The position numbers and the translations under genes were made by a program. The notes beneath the pieces were generated by a model that was not told the origin of the DNA, did not search any database, and saw nothing but the letters and a program-made list of their open reading frames with translations. DNA of 21,940 bases, from IMG/VR virus record IMGVR_UViG_3300043436_000848, positions 1-21,940 of that record. The stretch is one strand, 5' to 3'. Origin of the DNA: a virus. Shown in pieces: positions 13,158-21,084 of this stretch. Position 1 is the stretch's first letter, and each line of letters opens with the position of its first letter.

Positions 13158-14473
13158 TGGGTTTATTTGGAAAATTTAAAAAAGACGAAAGTCTTAAGGT
13201 AGTGGACACGGGTTATCAAAGTTTTAGCACACCGTTCTTGAAAGTACCAAGCGGAAATTTATCTTTACCTCGTATTGATGTACGCTATACAACACAGGGT
13301 TACGTTCGTTTTGGTGATGACAATCTTTACCCGCAGTACTTGAATCAAATGTACTTTATGAGTCCATTACATGGTTCTGTTGTAGACTTTAAAACAAACG
13401 CTGCAATCGGTGGGGGTTATTCATTTGATGAGTCTAAACTCACGGACATGGAAAAGGTAGTTTTGTATTCATTCGGTAAGAAAATCGGATTGAAAGGTAC
13501 TATTAAAGCTATCACAAAAGACATTATTTTGCATGACCGTTGCTACTTTCACGTCGAATTAAAGGCTGGTAAGGTGTTTAACGTGTACCGGATAGCCCCT
13601 GAAAAGGTACGAATAAACCAAACCAAAACTATCTACGCAGTAAATGAGGATTGGGAATACGGACTTCAAATAAAGACTTATTTACCATACCACCCCGAAC
13701 ATAAAGACGGGTGTTATTTACTGGCTTATGAAGGTCAGTCAGTTGGACAAGACTATTACCCACTTCCACAGTACACAAGTGCGTTAAACTTCGCCTTTTT
13801 GAGTGGTGAACTTAGCTACTTGCAGAAATCAAACATACAAAATAGTATTTTCCCGTCGTTTGCTATGATGTTTCCTAAGAAACCGCAAGGACCTGAAGAA
13901 ATGCAACTAATAAAAGACACGGTAAACAAATTAAAAGGAGCTGAAAATAGTGGTAAAGCGGTTGCCTTCTTTGCTAATAACAAAGAGTCACTTCCTGACT
14001 TGGTAAACGTACCTACAAATTCTAACGACGAACTTTTCAAGGGGGTTTCTGAATTAAATACAGAGCAGATTTGTTTTGCGCATACCATTGACCCAATATT
14101 ACTTGGAGTTAGAACCACGGGTTCGCTTGGTTCGGGTTCGGACATTAAACAAGCCTATGTAATTTTCGAGAAAAATACTATTATTCCTTTGCGTGAAACG
14201 GTAGCAGATGTATTTAACCAACTATTAAAAGTTGTAGGTATTAATACTCATATCGAAATTACTAATTACCAAATCGTAAACGAAACGATAACGGCTGTTG
14301 AGGACGAAGGTAGCCAAGTAACCAACGCATTAAACGCAATGAGTCCGCTTGTAGCTACAAAGGTACTTGAATCAATGACAATAAATGAAATACGAGCGAT
14401 GGCAGCCCTTGCACCTGTACCTGATGGTGACGTTGTTAAATCTCAAATCGGATTAATACCACCTGCATTATGA
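13157..14473 (+). CDS. Portal protein
   Basis: A 438-residue protein with portal features: an N-terminal part with YVRFGDDNLYPQYLNQMYFM, PLHGSVVDFKTNAAIGGGYS (the usual 'S-x-x-D-x-K-x-x-x-x-G-x-G' core), an inner RIAPEKVRI segment, the stem/wing stretch QICFAHTIDPILLGVRTTGS, and LGSGSDIKQAYVIFEKNTII (in part), a C-terminal clip/crown region with a long helix. It forms the dodecameric ring at the capsid vertex that docks terminase and connector. It lies well downstream of the terminase, capsid and tail-tube genes, an unusual position. It overlaps the next gene by 4 nt (ATGA). Confidence 0.85.
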   Translation: MGLFGKFKKDESLKVVDTGYQSFSTPFLKVPSGNLSLPRIDVRYTTQGYVRFGDDNLYPQYLNQMYFMSPLHGSVVDFKTNAAIGGGYSFDESKLTDMEKVVLYSFGKKIGLKGTIKAITKDIILHDRCYFHVELKAGKVFNVYRIAPEKVRINQTKTIYAVNEDWEYGLQIKTYLPYHPEHKDGCYLLAYEGQSVGQDYYPLPQYTSALNFAFLSGELSYLQKSNIQNSIFPSFAMMFPKKPQGPEEMQLIKDTVNKLKGAENSGKAVAFFANNKESLPDLVNVPTNSNDELFKGVSELNTEQICFAHTIDPILLGVRTTGSLGSGSDIKQAYVIFEKNTIIPLRETVADVFNQLLKVVGINTHIEITNYQIVNETITAVEDEGSQVTNALNAMSPLVATKVLESMTINEIRAMAALAPVPDGDVVKSQIGLIPPAL

Positions 14474-14985
14474 TTTATTTCGTAACTGAAAACTACTTAA
14501 AAGTAAACACACCAATCACGGCAAATGTGGACGTAACGGACGTTTTCCCGTACGTTAAACCTGCTTCCGATATGCGAGTACAAGCTATACTCGGAAGTTA
14601 CTTCTACGCTTATTTATTGGGTGCTTATAACGCTCAGACTTTGAACAACGACGAAGAAACACTTGTTGAGAAAATACAACCCGTTGTAGCGTGGAGGGCA
14701 GCCGAACAGGCAGCTTTCGGACTTACTTACCAACTTAAGAATAAAGGTATTCAAACGCAATTTGGTGACTACTCAAATAACGTGAGTCAAGGTGAAACGG
14801 CATTCGTCATGGACCACTACGGACAGATGGCAGCCTTTTACGAAAAGCGACTTACTAACTACCTACTAACTAATAAGGCTTTATTCCCTGAGTTTACGAG
14901 TGACTTAAACACGGACTCAGATATTAAGCCTGTTGGAGGTTGCGGAAATAGAGGGGACTATGATAACACAATGATGGTTATTTAA
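14470..14985 (+). CDS. Head-tail connector / head-completion protein candidate
   Basis: A 171-residue, mainly helical protein: VFPYVKPASDMRVQAILGSY, then FYAYLLGAYNAQTLNND and VAWRAAEQAAFGLTYQLKNK. The pattern resembles DUF6712-like proteins found beside portals in Bacteroidetes phages and probably acting as adaptors below the portal. It lies between portal and tape measure with minimal overlaps (ATGA upstream, TAATG downstream). Family recall is moderate and no biochemical role is visible. Confidence 0.6.
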   Translation: MIYFVTENYLKVNTPITANVDVTDVFPYVKPASDMRVQAILGSYFYAYLLGAYNAQTLNNDEETLVEKIQPVVAWRAAEQAAFGLTYQLKNKGIQTQFGDYSNNVSQGETAFVMDHYGQMAAFYEKRLTNYLLTNKALFPEFTSDLNTDSDIKPVGGCGNRGDYDNTMMVI

Positions 14986-16967
14986 TGGCAGACCAGGAAA
15001 TAAATATAAAACTTAACGGTATTGCACAAATCCGTTCTGAGTTAAAAGCCTTAAAAGGGGAACTTGCCAACGCAACCGACCCTAAACAAATGGCTGCCCT
15101 TGCAGAACAAGCGGGTGCATTAAGTGACCAACTTAAAGACGCCAACGAACGGGCTGCTGTCTTCGCTTCGGGGTCACGTTTCGAACAGACTTCAAATGCT
15201 TTCGGGTTAATGAAGTCCCAACTCATGGACATGGACTTTGAGGGGGCTGCCGAAAGTGCTAAGTTGTTCGCTGGGAACTTAGGAAAAATTGACGGCAAAA
15301 CTATTTCGAGTTCACTTAAAGGGCTTGGCTCAACTATTGGCTCGGTTGGTGGTGCGTTTTTAAAGTTAGGGGCGCAACTATTAATCAATCCTATCTTTTT
15401 ACTTGTTGCTGTTATTGGTGCCATTGTAGCGGGTCTTTATATGTTAGCGGACCGCTTAGGGTTCGTTACTAAATTTGTAGACTTTTTAACACAAGCCTTT
15501 AAGCCTTTAATTGACATGATTAAATGGTTTTTAGACTTGATGGGTTTAACGTCTTTTGCAGCCGACGAAGCACTGGCTAAAACTACAAAGGCACTTGAAG
15601 AGGAAAAAGAAAAGCGTCAAGAGGTCTTGGGTGTTATGGACCAAAAGATAGCCTTGTTAGATGCCGAAGGAAAAAGCACTTTAGCGTTAAGAATAGAACG
15701 TAATAAATACCTTCAAGAAGAAATCAATAACAACCTTAAGTTGTTGGAGATTATGGACAATAATTTCTTGAACCAAACCAAGCTATACAAAGACACGGTC
15801 AAAGAGAATAAAGCCAAAGCACAAGAAATAAAAGTTGAAGAAATAAAGTTACAAAGTGAAGTCAGAGCCGAAGCAAAAAAATCAGCCGAAGCCCATGAAC
15901 AATTTTTAGCGGATAGGTTAGCAGCCACACGTCTTATTCAAGACCTTGAAGTCGGAGTGATGCAGGACGGTATTGAAAAGGAACTCAAAGCGAACCAATA
16001 TAAATACGAAAGGTTACAAGAAGACCTTTTAAAGAATAAGAAATTTAACGAAAAAGAACGCATTGCTTTAAATGCTCTTTACGTTCAGGAAGCCGAACAA
16101 ACGGCAGCTGACATAAATAAAAAATACGTTGATGCTGAGGTTAAGAAACAAGAAGAACTTGCAGCTAAACGTTTAGAAGAACAAACAAAAATAATCGAAC
16201 AAGAAGACGCTTTGTTTGCCATGCGTCAGGCATTAACTCAAACACAACAAGAAGCAGCCATTGCTCAAATAGTTGCTGAAAGTGAAGCCAAGTTAGCACT
16301 TGCAGGAATAACGGCAGCCGATGAGGTTTTAATTGCGCAAGACACAGCAAACAAAATAGCGGCTATTGAAGAGGAAGCAGCAAAAAAACGTGAAGAACAA
16401 AGGCAAAAAGAACTTCAAGACAAGATTAAAATAGCCGAAGACTATACAAATTCTGTTAATAGTTTAGCCGAAACGGCGTTTACTTTGTCAAATGTTTTTG
16501 GAAAACAAGATGAAATAAATAAAGAGAAACGGGCAAAGCGTCAATTTCAAATTCAAAAGACTTTACAACTTTCATCTGCTATTCTTGACGGATATAAAGC
16601 GGCGGCGGCTTCAATAGCTGCAAACCCCCCTGTAACTCCGTTGGGTATTGCTGCCCTTATTGCTACAATTTCGGCTTCGGTTGCTACTATTACAAAGATA
16701 GCAAGTACACAATACGGAAGTAAAAGTACGGGCGGGGGTGGTGCAGGTGGTTCGAGTGCGCCAATGGGCGGAGGTGCAACACCAAGCACGGGGGGTACCC
16801 CTTCTTTTGCCCTTTTTGGACAAGGAAATAACATGAACACAACGGGCGGACCAAAAGACGTAGAAAACAATTCAAACCAACTTACAGTTAAAGCGGTTGT
16901 AGTTGAAAGTGACGTAACGTCTACTCAAAATAAGGTTAAGAAAATGCAGGAAAACGCTACATTATGA
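14985..16967 (+). CDS. Tape measure protein
   Basis: A 660-residue protein. Order: an N-terminal helical part; two hydrophobic stretches about 122-156 and 163-190 (ALIGs and Ile-rich: LLINPIFLLVAVIGAIVAGL); a very long charged coiled-coil region about 195-515 rich in Glu, Lys and Ala; a second hydrophobic segment about 545-590 (IAALIATISASVATITKIAS); and a Gly/Ser-rich linker about 592-640. Together these are typical of a siphovirus tape measure. By the usual rule of about 1.5 Angstrom per residue the tail would be near 100 nm. The hydrophobic parts probably enter the host envelope. Confidence 0.85.
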   Translation: MADQEINIKLNGIAQIRSELKALKGELANATDPKQMAALAEQAGALSDQLKDANERAAVFASGSRFEQTSNAFGLMKSQLMDMDFEGAAESAKLFAGNLGKIDGKTISSSLKGLGSTIGSVGGAFLKLGAQLLINPIFLLVAVIGAIVAGLYMLADRLGFVTKFVDFLTQAFKPLIDMIKWFLDLMGLTSFAADEALAKTTKALEEEKEKRQEVLGVMDQKIALLDAEGKSTLALRIERNKYLQEEINNNLKLLEIMDNNFLNQTKLYKDTVKENKAKAQEIKVEEIKLQSEVRAEAKKSAEAHEQFLADRLAATRLIQDLEVGVMQDGIEKELKANQYKYERLQEDLLKNKKFNEKERIALNALYVQEAEQTAADINKKYVDAEVKKQEELAAKRLEEQTKIIEQEDALFAMRQALTQTQQEAAIAQIVAESEAKLALAGITAADEVLIAQDTANKIAAIEEEAAKKREEQRQKELQDKIKIAEDYTNSVNSLAETAFTLSNVFGKQDEINKEKRAKRQFQIQKTLQLSSAILDGYKAAAASIAANPPVTPLGIAALIATISASVATITKIASTQYGSKSTGGGGAGGSSAPMGGGATPSTGGTPSFALFGQGNNMNTTGGPKDVENNSNQLTVKAVVVESDVTSTQNKVKKMQENATL

Positions 16968-17599
16968 CAAGCTATATAACACTACTTTCAAAAATAGAGC
17001 AGTTTTGTAACGCTCACTTGCAAATCAAAAAATACGGGGGTGAATTTCGGGAGCAGATGCCGAACTTTTCTACTAAAGATGAAAAGTACCCTGTGGTTTT
17101 TGTTGAGCCTGTAAGTGATTTAGAGGACTTAAACACGAATCAATTTAGCATTAACGTTTATTGTGTCGATATAATCCAAAAAGACCGTGCAAACCTTAAC
17201 TCAATAGTATCGGACTGCCAACTCATCTTAAAAGATATGTACGTTTATTACACCAACGACATGGATTTACAGTTGGATGTGGTGGGTACGTCTACAATGA
17301 CCCCTGTAAATAACCTTGACAGTGACTATGTAGCGGGGTGGGTTATGTCAATAACGTTTGAGGTGGCAACTTACGGACCTTGTGAAATACCAATGAACCC
17401 GATAACACCCGAACCGCCCGTAGAATGTCAAGATGGTAGCGTCGAAAACTCAAATGGAAGCTATACGGCAACCGTTCCGAGTGGTGGTTTACTTATATTA
17501 CCAGACACAACTTACAACGTCTATTTAGATTCTATTTTAGTAGCAACTGAAACAGCGGTAACTTTAGCAAATTTTGATATCAATATAGTATGGCAGTAA
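16964..17599 (+). CDS. Tail terminator-like protein with C-terminal beta domain
   Basis: A 211-residue protein. The N-terminal ~145 residues (LLSKIEQFCNAHLQIKKYGG, then YPVVFVEPVSDLE and FSINVYCVDIIQKDRANLNS) fit a tail-terminator/tail-completion fold, with a pattern of 'YP-x-x-F', strand, 'V-x-x-D', helix. The last ~55 residues (NGSYTATVPSGGLLILPDTT, then YNVYLDSILVATE) form a small Ig-like beta module that recurs in Bacteroidetes virion proteins. It follows the tape measure (ATGA) and overlaps the fibre gene by 10 nt, which fits a late tail component. The split into two domains is my reading. Confidence 0.6.
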   Translation: MTSYITLLSKIEQFCNAHLQIKKYGGEFREQMPNFSTKDEKYPVVFVEPVSDLEDLNTNQFSINVYCVDIIQKDRANLNSIVSDCQLILKDMYVYYTNDMDLQLDVVGTSTMTPVNNLDSDYVAGWVMSITFEVATYGPCEIPMNPITPEPPVECQDGSVENSNGSYTATVPSGGLLILPDTTYNVYLDSILVATETAVTLANFDINIVWQ

Positions 17600-18777
17600 A
17601 TATAAATATACCTTCACAAGTATCTCAAACAATTACGGATGGGGTTACGGACAAAGCACCAAGCGAGAACGCAGTTAATGACGCTTTAGCACTCAAAGCG
17701 AACACCGCAGACTTAGGGGCAACGGCTTTTTCAAATGATTACAACGACTTATCAAACTTGCCTACTTTACCAAGTGGCACAGTTACATCGGTAGGTTTAA
17801 CCATGCCGAGTGCGTTTAGTGTAGCCAATAGCCCGATAACATCAAGTGGTGACATTGCGGTAACGGGTGCGGGTATAGCAAGTCAATATGTTCGTGGTGA
17901 TGGTTCTTTGGCTAACTTCCCTACAACAAGCGGTGGCGGTTCTTCAGTTAATTACTATTTGAATGGTAGTGTATCTCAGGGAACTTTTGGAGGTAGTGCA
18001 TACTATGAATTGAGTAAAACACCAGTTATTGGAGCTGGAACTAATTTCACACGAACTAATGCACAAGGGAATGGCTATATTGCTTCATTTATCACTGATG
18101 CTGGAGACCCTAATTTATTGAATATACCTGGTGGCAATTGGAATCTTGAATTTTATTTCAATAGCTCATCAAATGGTGGAAGCCCATCATTTTATGCTGA
18201 ACTTTACAAAGTTGATTTGAGTAATGCATTCACGCTAATTGCAAGTGGTGTGACCAACCCAGAAGGTATCACCAATGGTACAACTGTAGACCAATATTTC
18301 ACATCTATTCCTGTTCCACAAACTACAATTTTAGCAACAGATAGAATTGCCATTCGTATCTTTGTCATTCCAGGTGGTAGGAATATCACCTTGCATACTG
18401 AGGATAATAATTTAAGCCAAATAATCACTACATTTTCAACTGGTTTGAATGCTTTAAATGGTTTGACTGAGCAAGTGCAGTATTTTGCTTTAGGTCAATC
18501 TGGAAGTGTTGTAAATTGGTCATCGGTAGGCTCAACTCATACTTTAAATATTCCTATAAAATACACTATCGAACTTGTCGCTGCATTAACAGTTGACTTT
18601 TATGCGCCTTATAATTTATCAATAGGTTCGATTACAAATATTTTAAACGCTCCAACTATAACCATTCAAGACGACAATGTAGCCTACACGTTAGGAAACA
18701 CAATAGCGGTTGGTAGTAAAGTAACAGTAACGGCAAATACTGCTTCAGTAGTAACATTGAATGTAACAAGATTATGA
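17590..18777 (+). CDS. Tail fibre protein
   Basis: A 395-residue protein with a modular fibre layout. Residues about 1-55 form an anchor (SQTITDGVTDKAPSENAVND, then ALALKANTADLG). A repeat-type segment, GTVTSVGLTMPSAFSVANSP, with GAGIASQYVRGDGSL, is common in fibres of Bacteroidetes phages and related elements. After a Gly/Ser linker (TSGGGSS) comes a central globular beta domain about 118-320 that is AT-rich and has different codon use, then a C-terminal beta tip (TIELVAALTVDFYAPYNLSI). The centre is the likely host-contact part and looks exchanged. It is coupled (ATGA) to the DUF1566-like gene that follows. Confidence 0.75.
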   Translation: MAVNINIPSQVSQTITDGVTDKAPSENAVNDALALKANTADLGATAFSNDYNDLSNLPTLPSGTVTSVGLTMPSAFSVANSPITSSGDIAVTGAGIASQYVRGDGSLANFPTTSGGGSSVNYYLNGSVSQGTFGGSAYYELSKTPVIGAGTNFTRTNAQGNGYIASFITDAGDPNLLNIPGGNWNLEFYFNSSSNGGSPSFYAELYKVDLSNAFTLIASGVTNPEGITNGTTVDQYFTSIPVPQTTILATDRIAIRIFVIPGGRNITLHTEDNNLSQIITTFSTGLNALNGLTEQVQYFALGQSGSVVNWSSVGSTHTLNIPIKYTIELVAALTVDFYAPYNLSIGSITNILNAPTITIQDDNVAYTLGNTIAVGSKVTVTANTASVVTLNVTRL

Positions 18778-19406
18778 TAAACGATTTATACATAAAAGCG
18801 GTTGCGCCTTCATCGTCTGCGCCCGTTGGTGCAACGTTAATGAAGACAGGGCAAACTACTTCTTACCGCACTGGTGACGATGGAGATATAGAAGCAGGAA
18901 GACCTACTTCATTTTTTGTTCTTCCTTCAAATAATCCTTTCGGAAATACGAACAGATTTACTGATGAATTAGGAGGTCAAACATATACAAATAATATAGT
19001 AATAGACTGGAGTACCTATAATAACTCATCTGTATTGGGTTACTCTAAAGCTACTCATATAAATAATTTAGTAACATGGAATTCTGCAATAGATAATGCT
19101 TTAGCTTATTCAGTAGGAAGTTATATAACTGGATGGAGATTGCCAAATATATTTGAACTTATGAATATTTGCTATTATGGAAATGCAGGAGGTTCATCAA
19201 ATCAAGTCCTTTCATATCCTTCTCCGTATGCTTCAGTTTTTAGTATTGGTTCTAATGTATTTTGGGCATCTACTACTTTAGGAAGTTCTACTAGTGCTTT
19301 TGTACTAGCCACAAATTCAGGAGAATTTTATTTTTACGCCAAAACGAATACTAGAAGAGCTATGTATTGTAGAACATTTACAGTATCAGGAACAACTTTA
19401 TCTTAA
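18774..19406 (+). CDS. DUF1566-like (C-type-lectin-fold) receptor-binding protein candidate
   Basis: A 210-residue protein. A short N-terminal part is followed by DELGGQTYTNNIVIDWSTYN, YITGWRLPNIFELMNICYYG, VFWASTTLGSSTSAFVLATN and NTRRAMYCRTF. The 'GWRLPxxxEL ... FWAST ... R' order is the signature of DUF1566/Lcl domains with a C-type-lectin fold, which display variable surfaces in some phages and bacteria. Hand-counted GC is about 31% over 18961-19380, clearly below neighbours near 40%, so the gene is probably a recent acquisition. Being next to the fibre suggests a tip adhesin. No template repeat or reverse transcriptase is visible here, so targeted diversification is not shown. Confidence 0.65.
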   Translation: MINDLYIKAVAPSSSAPVGATLMKTGQTTSYRTGDDGDIEAGRPTSFFVLPSNNPFGNTNRFTDELGGQTYTNNIVIDWSTYNNSSVLGYSKATHINNLVTWNSAIDNALAYSVGSYITGWRLPNIFELMNICYYGNAGGSSNQVLSYPSPYASVFSIGSNVFWASTTLGSSTSAFVLATNSGEFYFYAKTNTRRAMYCRTFTVSGTTLS

Positions 19407-19411
19407 TAATT

Positions 19412-19639
19412 ATGACTTATAAATTTGAACAATTTAATGTAGAGATTGTGAATCCTACAATCGAAGTAATAACAATTCATGACACCATAGCACAAAGGAC
19501 GTGCAGTGTAGACGTATTACTTACCACCGAAAGCGCAAATTTTGGCGTAACACTTTCAGGGTTCACATATGAGAATGACTGGAATGATGAAGAGGTCGAG
19601 ATTTGGACAATGGTCGAACTGAGTAAGTACGCTGTATGA
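19412..19639 (+). CDS. Hypothetical small protein between fibre and lysis genes
   Basis: A 75-residue protein with alternating strands (KFEQFNVEIVNPTIEVITIH, then CSVDVLLTTESANFGVTLSG) and an acidic end (NDWNDEEVEIW). No motif recognised. Short beta proteins of this kind commonly follow fibre genes in Bacteroidetes phages, possibly as fibre accessory proteins. Five bases separate it from the DUF1566-like gene, and its stop overlaps the holin start (ATGA). Confidence 0.55.
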   Translation: MTYKFEQFNVEIVNPTIEVITIHDTIAQRTCSVDVLLTTESANFGVTLSGFTYENDWNDEEVEIWTMVELSKYAV

Positions 19640-20049
19640 AATATTTAATTACAGGATTAGTCGCCGTCTATTCGTTTTTTGCACCTATTCAGGTCATCTT
19701 ATTAGTGATTGGGTTAGCAATATTTGTGGACACTTTTGTAGCTGTCCGTTTGACCCCTGAAAAGTTTTCAAGTCGCCGACTTCGACAGGGCTTAGTAGGT
19801 AAAATGATTACATACCAAAGTGCGGTTATTCTTTTTTTCCTTATCGATTACGCAATGGTAAATGAGATGGTCAAGACCGTCTTTTCGGTGGATTATACTT
19901 TGACTAAATTAGTCGGTTTATTCCTTGCCGGTATCGAGGTTGTAAGCATTGACGAAAAAATACGTTTAAAATACGGTGATGATAAAGGTTTTATTGCCCG
20001 TTTCAAGTCTTTTATAAAAAAGGTTAAAGCAATCAAAGATTCATTTTAA
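19636..20049 (+). CDS. Holin
   Basis: A 137-residue membrane protein with about three hydrophobic segments: 4-35 (LITGLVAVYSFFAPIQVILL, with VIGLAIFVDTFVA), 62-78 (AVILFFLIDYAM) and 88-106 (LTKLVGLFLAGIEVV). The pattern 'VDT ... SSRRLRQGLVGK ... Y ... D ... K ... EVVSIDEK' resembles phage_holin_4-type proteins. The C-terminus is basic. It heads the lysis cassette (holin, spanin, endolysin) and probably forms the membrane lesion that triggers lysis. The spanin gene begins at its last base (TAATG). Confidence 0.8.
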   Translation: MKYLITGLVAVYSFFAPIQVILLVIGLAIFVDTFVAVRLTPEKFSSRRLRQGLVGKMITYQSAVILFFLIDYAMVNEMVKTVFSVDYTLTKLVGLFLAGIEVVSIDEKIRLKYGDDKGFIARFKSFIKKVKAIKDSF

Positions 20050-20507
20050 TGAAGTATTTATTTCTCCTATTATTGGTGTGTAGCTGCTCGGTCAATTACC
20101 ACCTCAACAAAGCGTTTAAAAAGGGTTACCGTTGCGACACTATTACGGACACTATTCGAGTAGTTAAAGTGGATAGTTTCTTAGTAGTTAAACACGACAC
20201 GACCTATTGGGAAAAAATAATAACGTCAAAAGATACTATTATAAAGTACAAGACTTCCTACATACCAAAAACACGCTATGAAATTAGATTCGATTATAGA
20301 CGTTTTAACGATAGTTTACAGTCAATTCGATTAATGTATAAAGACAGCCTAAGATATGCGCTTAAAACGGCTAGAAATGATATTAAACGTGAACGCATAA
20401 CACAACGCAAGTCACCACTAAACCAAGTAAAGAACTATTTACTTATTTCATCCTTTATTCTATTCATAATATTGATGTTTATTTTGTTGCGAAAAATTGT
20501 ATTTTAG
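20049..20507 (+). CDS. Putative unimolecular spanin (u-spanin)
   Basis: A 152-residue protein with a hydrophobic N-terminal signal (MKYLFLLLLVCSCSVNYH) ending in a Cys-rich site resembling a lipobox. The best lipidated Cys is 13 (V-C-S-C), which is not perfectly canonical. A beta/charged periplasmic part with repeated D-T-I units follows (about 30-70), then helices rich in Arg/Lys (about 80-120), and finally a membrane segment about 129-147 (YLLISSFILFIILMFILL) with a basic end. Outer-membrane lipoprotein signal plus C-terminal membrane helix in one chain is the layout of T1 gp11-type unimolecular spanins, which fuse inner and outer membranes. It sits between holin and endolysin. Confidence 0.65.
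   Translation: MKYLFLLLLVCSCSVNYHLNKAFKKGYRCDTITDTIRVVKVDSFLVVKHDTTYWEKIITSKDTIIKYKTSYIPKTRYEIRFDYRRFNDSLQSIRLMYKDSLRYALKTARNDIKRERITQRKSPLNQVKNYLLISSFILFIILMFILLRKIVF
20420..20446 (+). promoter_or_regulatory. Degenerate late-element copy upstream of endolysin
   Basis: AAACCA (20420-20425; one mismatch to TAACCA), a 13-nt spacer, TTACTTAT (20439-20446). Spacing is identical to the four intergenic copies, but it lies inside the spanin gene, 74 nt before the endolysin ATG, and lacks the downstream RGRTA part. It may be a weak internal promoter or chance. Confidence 0.3.
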
Positions 20508-20520
20508 CCAAAAAAACCTT

Positions 20521-21084
20521 ATGAATTTAGAAACCTACGTGAAATTTATTAAGAAATGGGAAGGCGGTCTTTCAGGTGACCCGTCAGACTCCTGTTCTTC
20601 GATGTATTGCCCTACTTTATTCAAGGGTAAAATGTACCATACAAACATGGGTATTTGTTACAGTACTTGGTCCGGTACTTTCGGCACTACAAATGACCAA
20701 CGATTTTTAAATATGAACTCAGAGGATTGGTTTAAAATCTTTAAAAAAGGATATTGGGACCAATGTAAAGCCGACGAGTTTAAGTGTTTTTCCGTTGGTG
20801 TTATCGTTGCGGGTATGGCTTGGGGGTCAGGTCAGCATAGGGCAATCATTACATTACAACAAGCGTTAAACAATTTAGGCAAACACGTTTCAATAGATGG
20901 GAAAATCGGACCAATGACATTAAAGGCTGCCAATGAGTTGGATGATACTATTTTATTTGATGAGTTAATCCGACTTCGTGAGGCTTTCTTTGTTGCAATA
21001 TCAAAGCCCGGAATGAAAAACGCTAAATTTCGTAAAGGTTGGTTAAATAGGTTAGCCGATTATAACAAAACATTCAGACCATGA
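20521..21084 (+). CDS. Endolysin, GH108-type lysozyme with peptidoglycan-binding domain
   Basis: A 187-residue muralytic enzyme. The N-terminal part, KKWEGGLSGDPSDS, holds the 'EGG ... DP-D' signature of GH108 (ZliS/N-acetylmuramidase) with likely catalytic Glu14. The pattern continues with HTNMGICYSTW and FKKGYWD. From about residue 108, TLQQALNNLGKHVSIDGKIG, then PMTLKAANELD, matches a PG_binding_3-type domain. ATG 20521 is preferred over the in-frame TTG at 20497, which would add eight residues that lie in the tail of the spanin gene. No signal peptide is seen, so release through holin lesions is expected. It overlaps the exonuclease gene by ATGA. Confidence 0.88.
   Translation: MNLETYVKFIKKWEGGLSGDPSDSCSSMYCPTLFKGKMYHTNMGICYSTWSGTFGTTNDQRFLNMNSEDWFKIFKKGYWDQCKADEFKCFSVGVIVAGMAWGSGQHRAIITLQQALNNLGKHVSIDGKIGPMTLKAANELDDTILFDELIRLREAFFVAISKPGMKNAKFRKGWLNRLADYNKTFRP

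Noticed and set aside
14978-16875. Minus-strand open frames within the tape measure gene, including a Pro-rich one at 16553-16870.
   Set aside because: Their make-up is the mirror of the Ala/Gly-rich coiled-coil gene on the plus strand; there is no promoter or plausible start context.
17489-17496. TTACTTAT inside the tail-terminator-like gene.
   Set aside because: The sequence 13 nt upstream is not TAACCA, and no gene start follows.
18774-19406. Diversity-generating retroelement.
   Set aside because: The fold fits a target, but there is no reverse transcriptase, no template repeat and no A-rich variable codons at the 3' end in this window.
20497-20520. In-frame TTG start for the endolysin eight codons upstream of the ATG.
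   Set aside because: It lies within the spanin gene, and the GH108 part begins naturally at ATG 20521.
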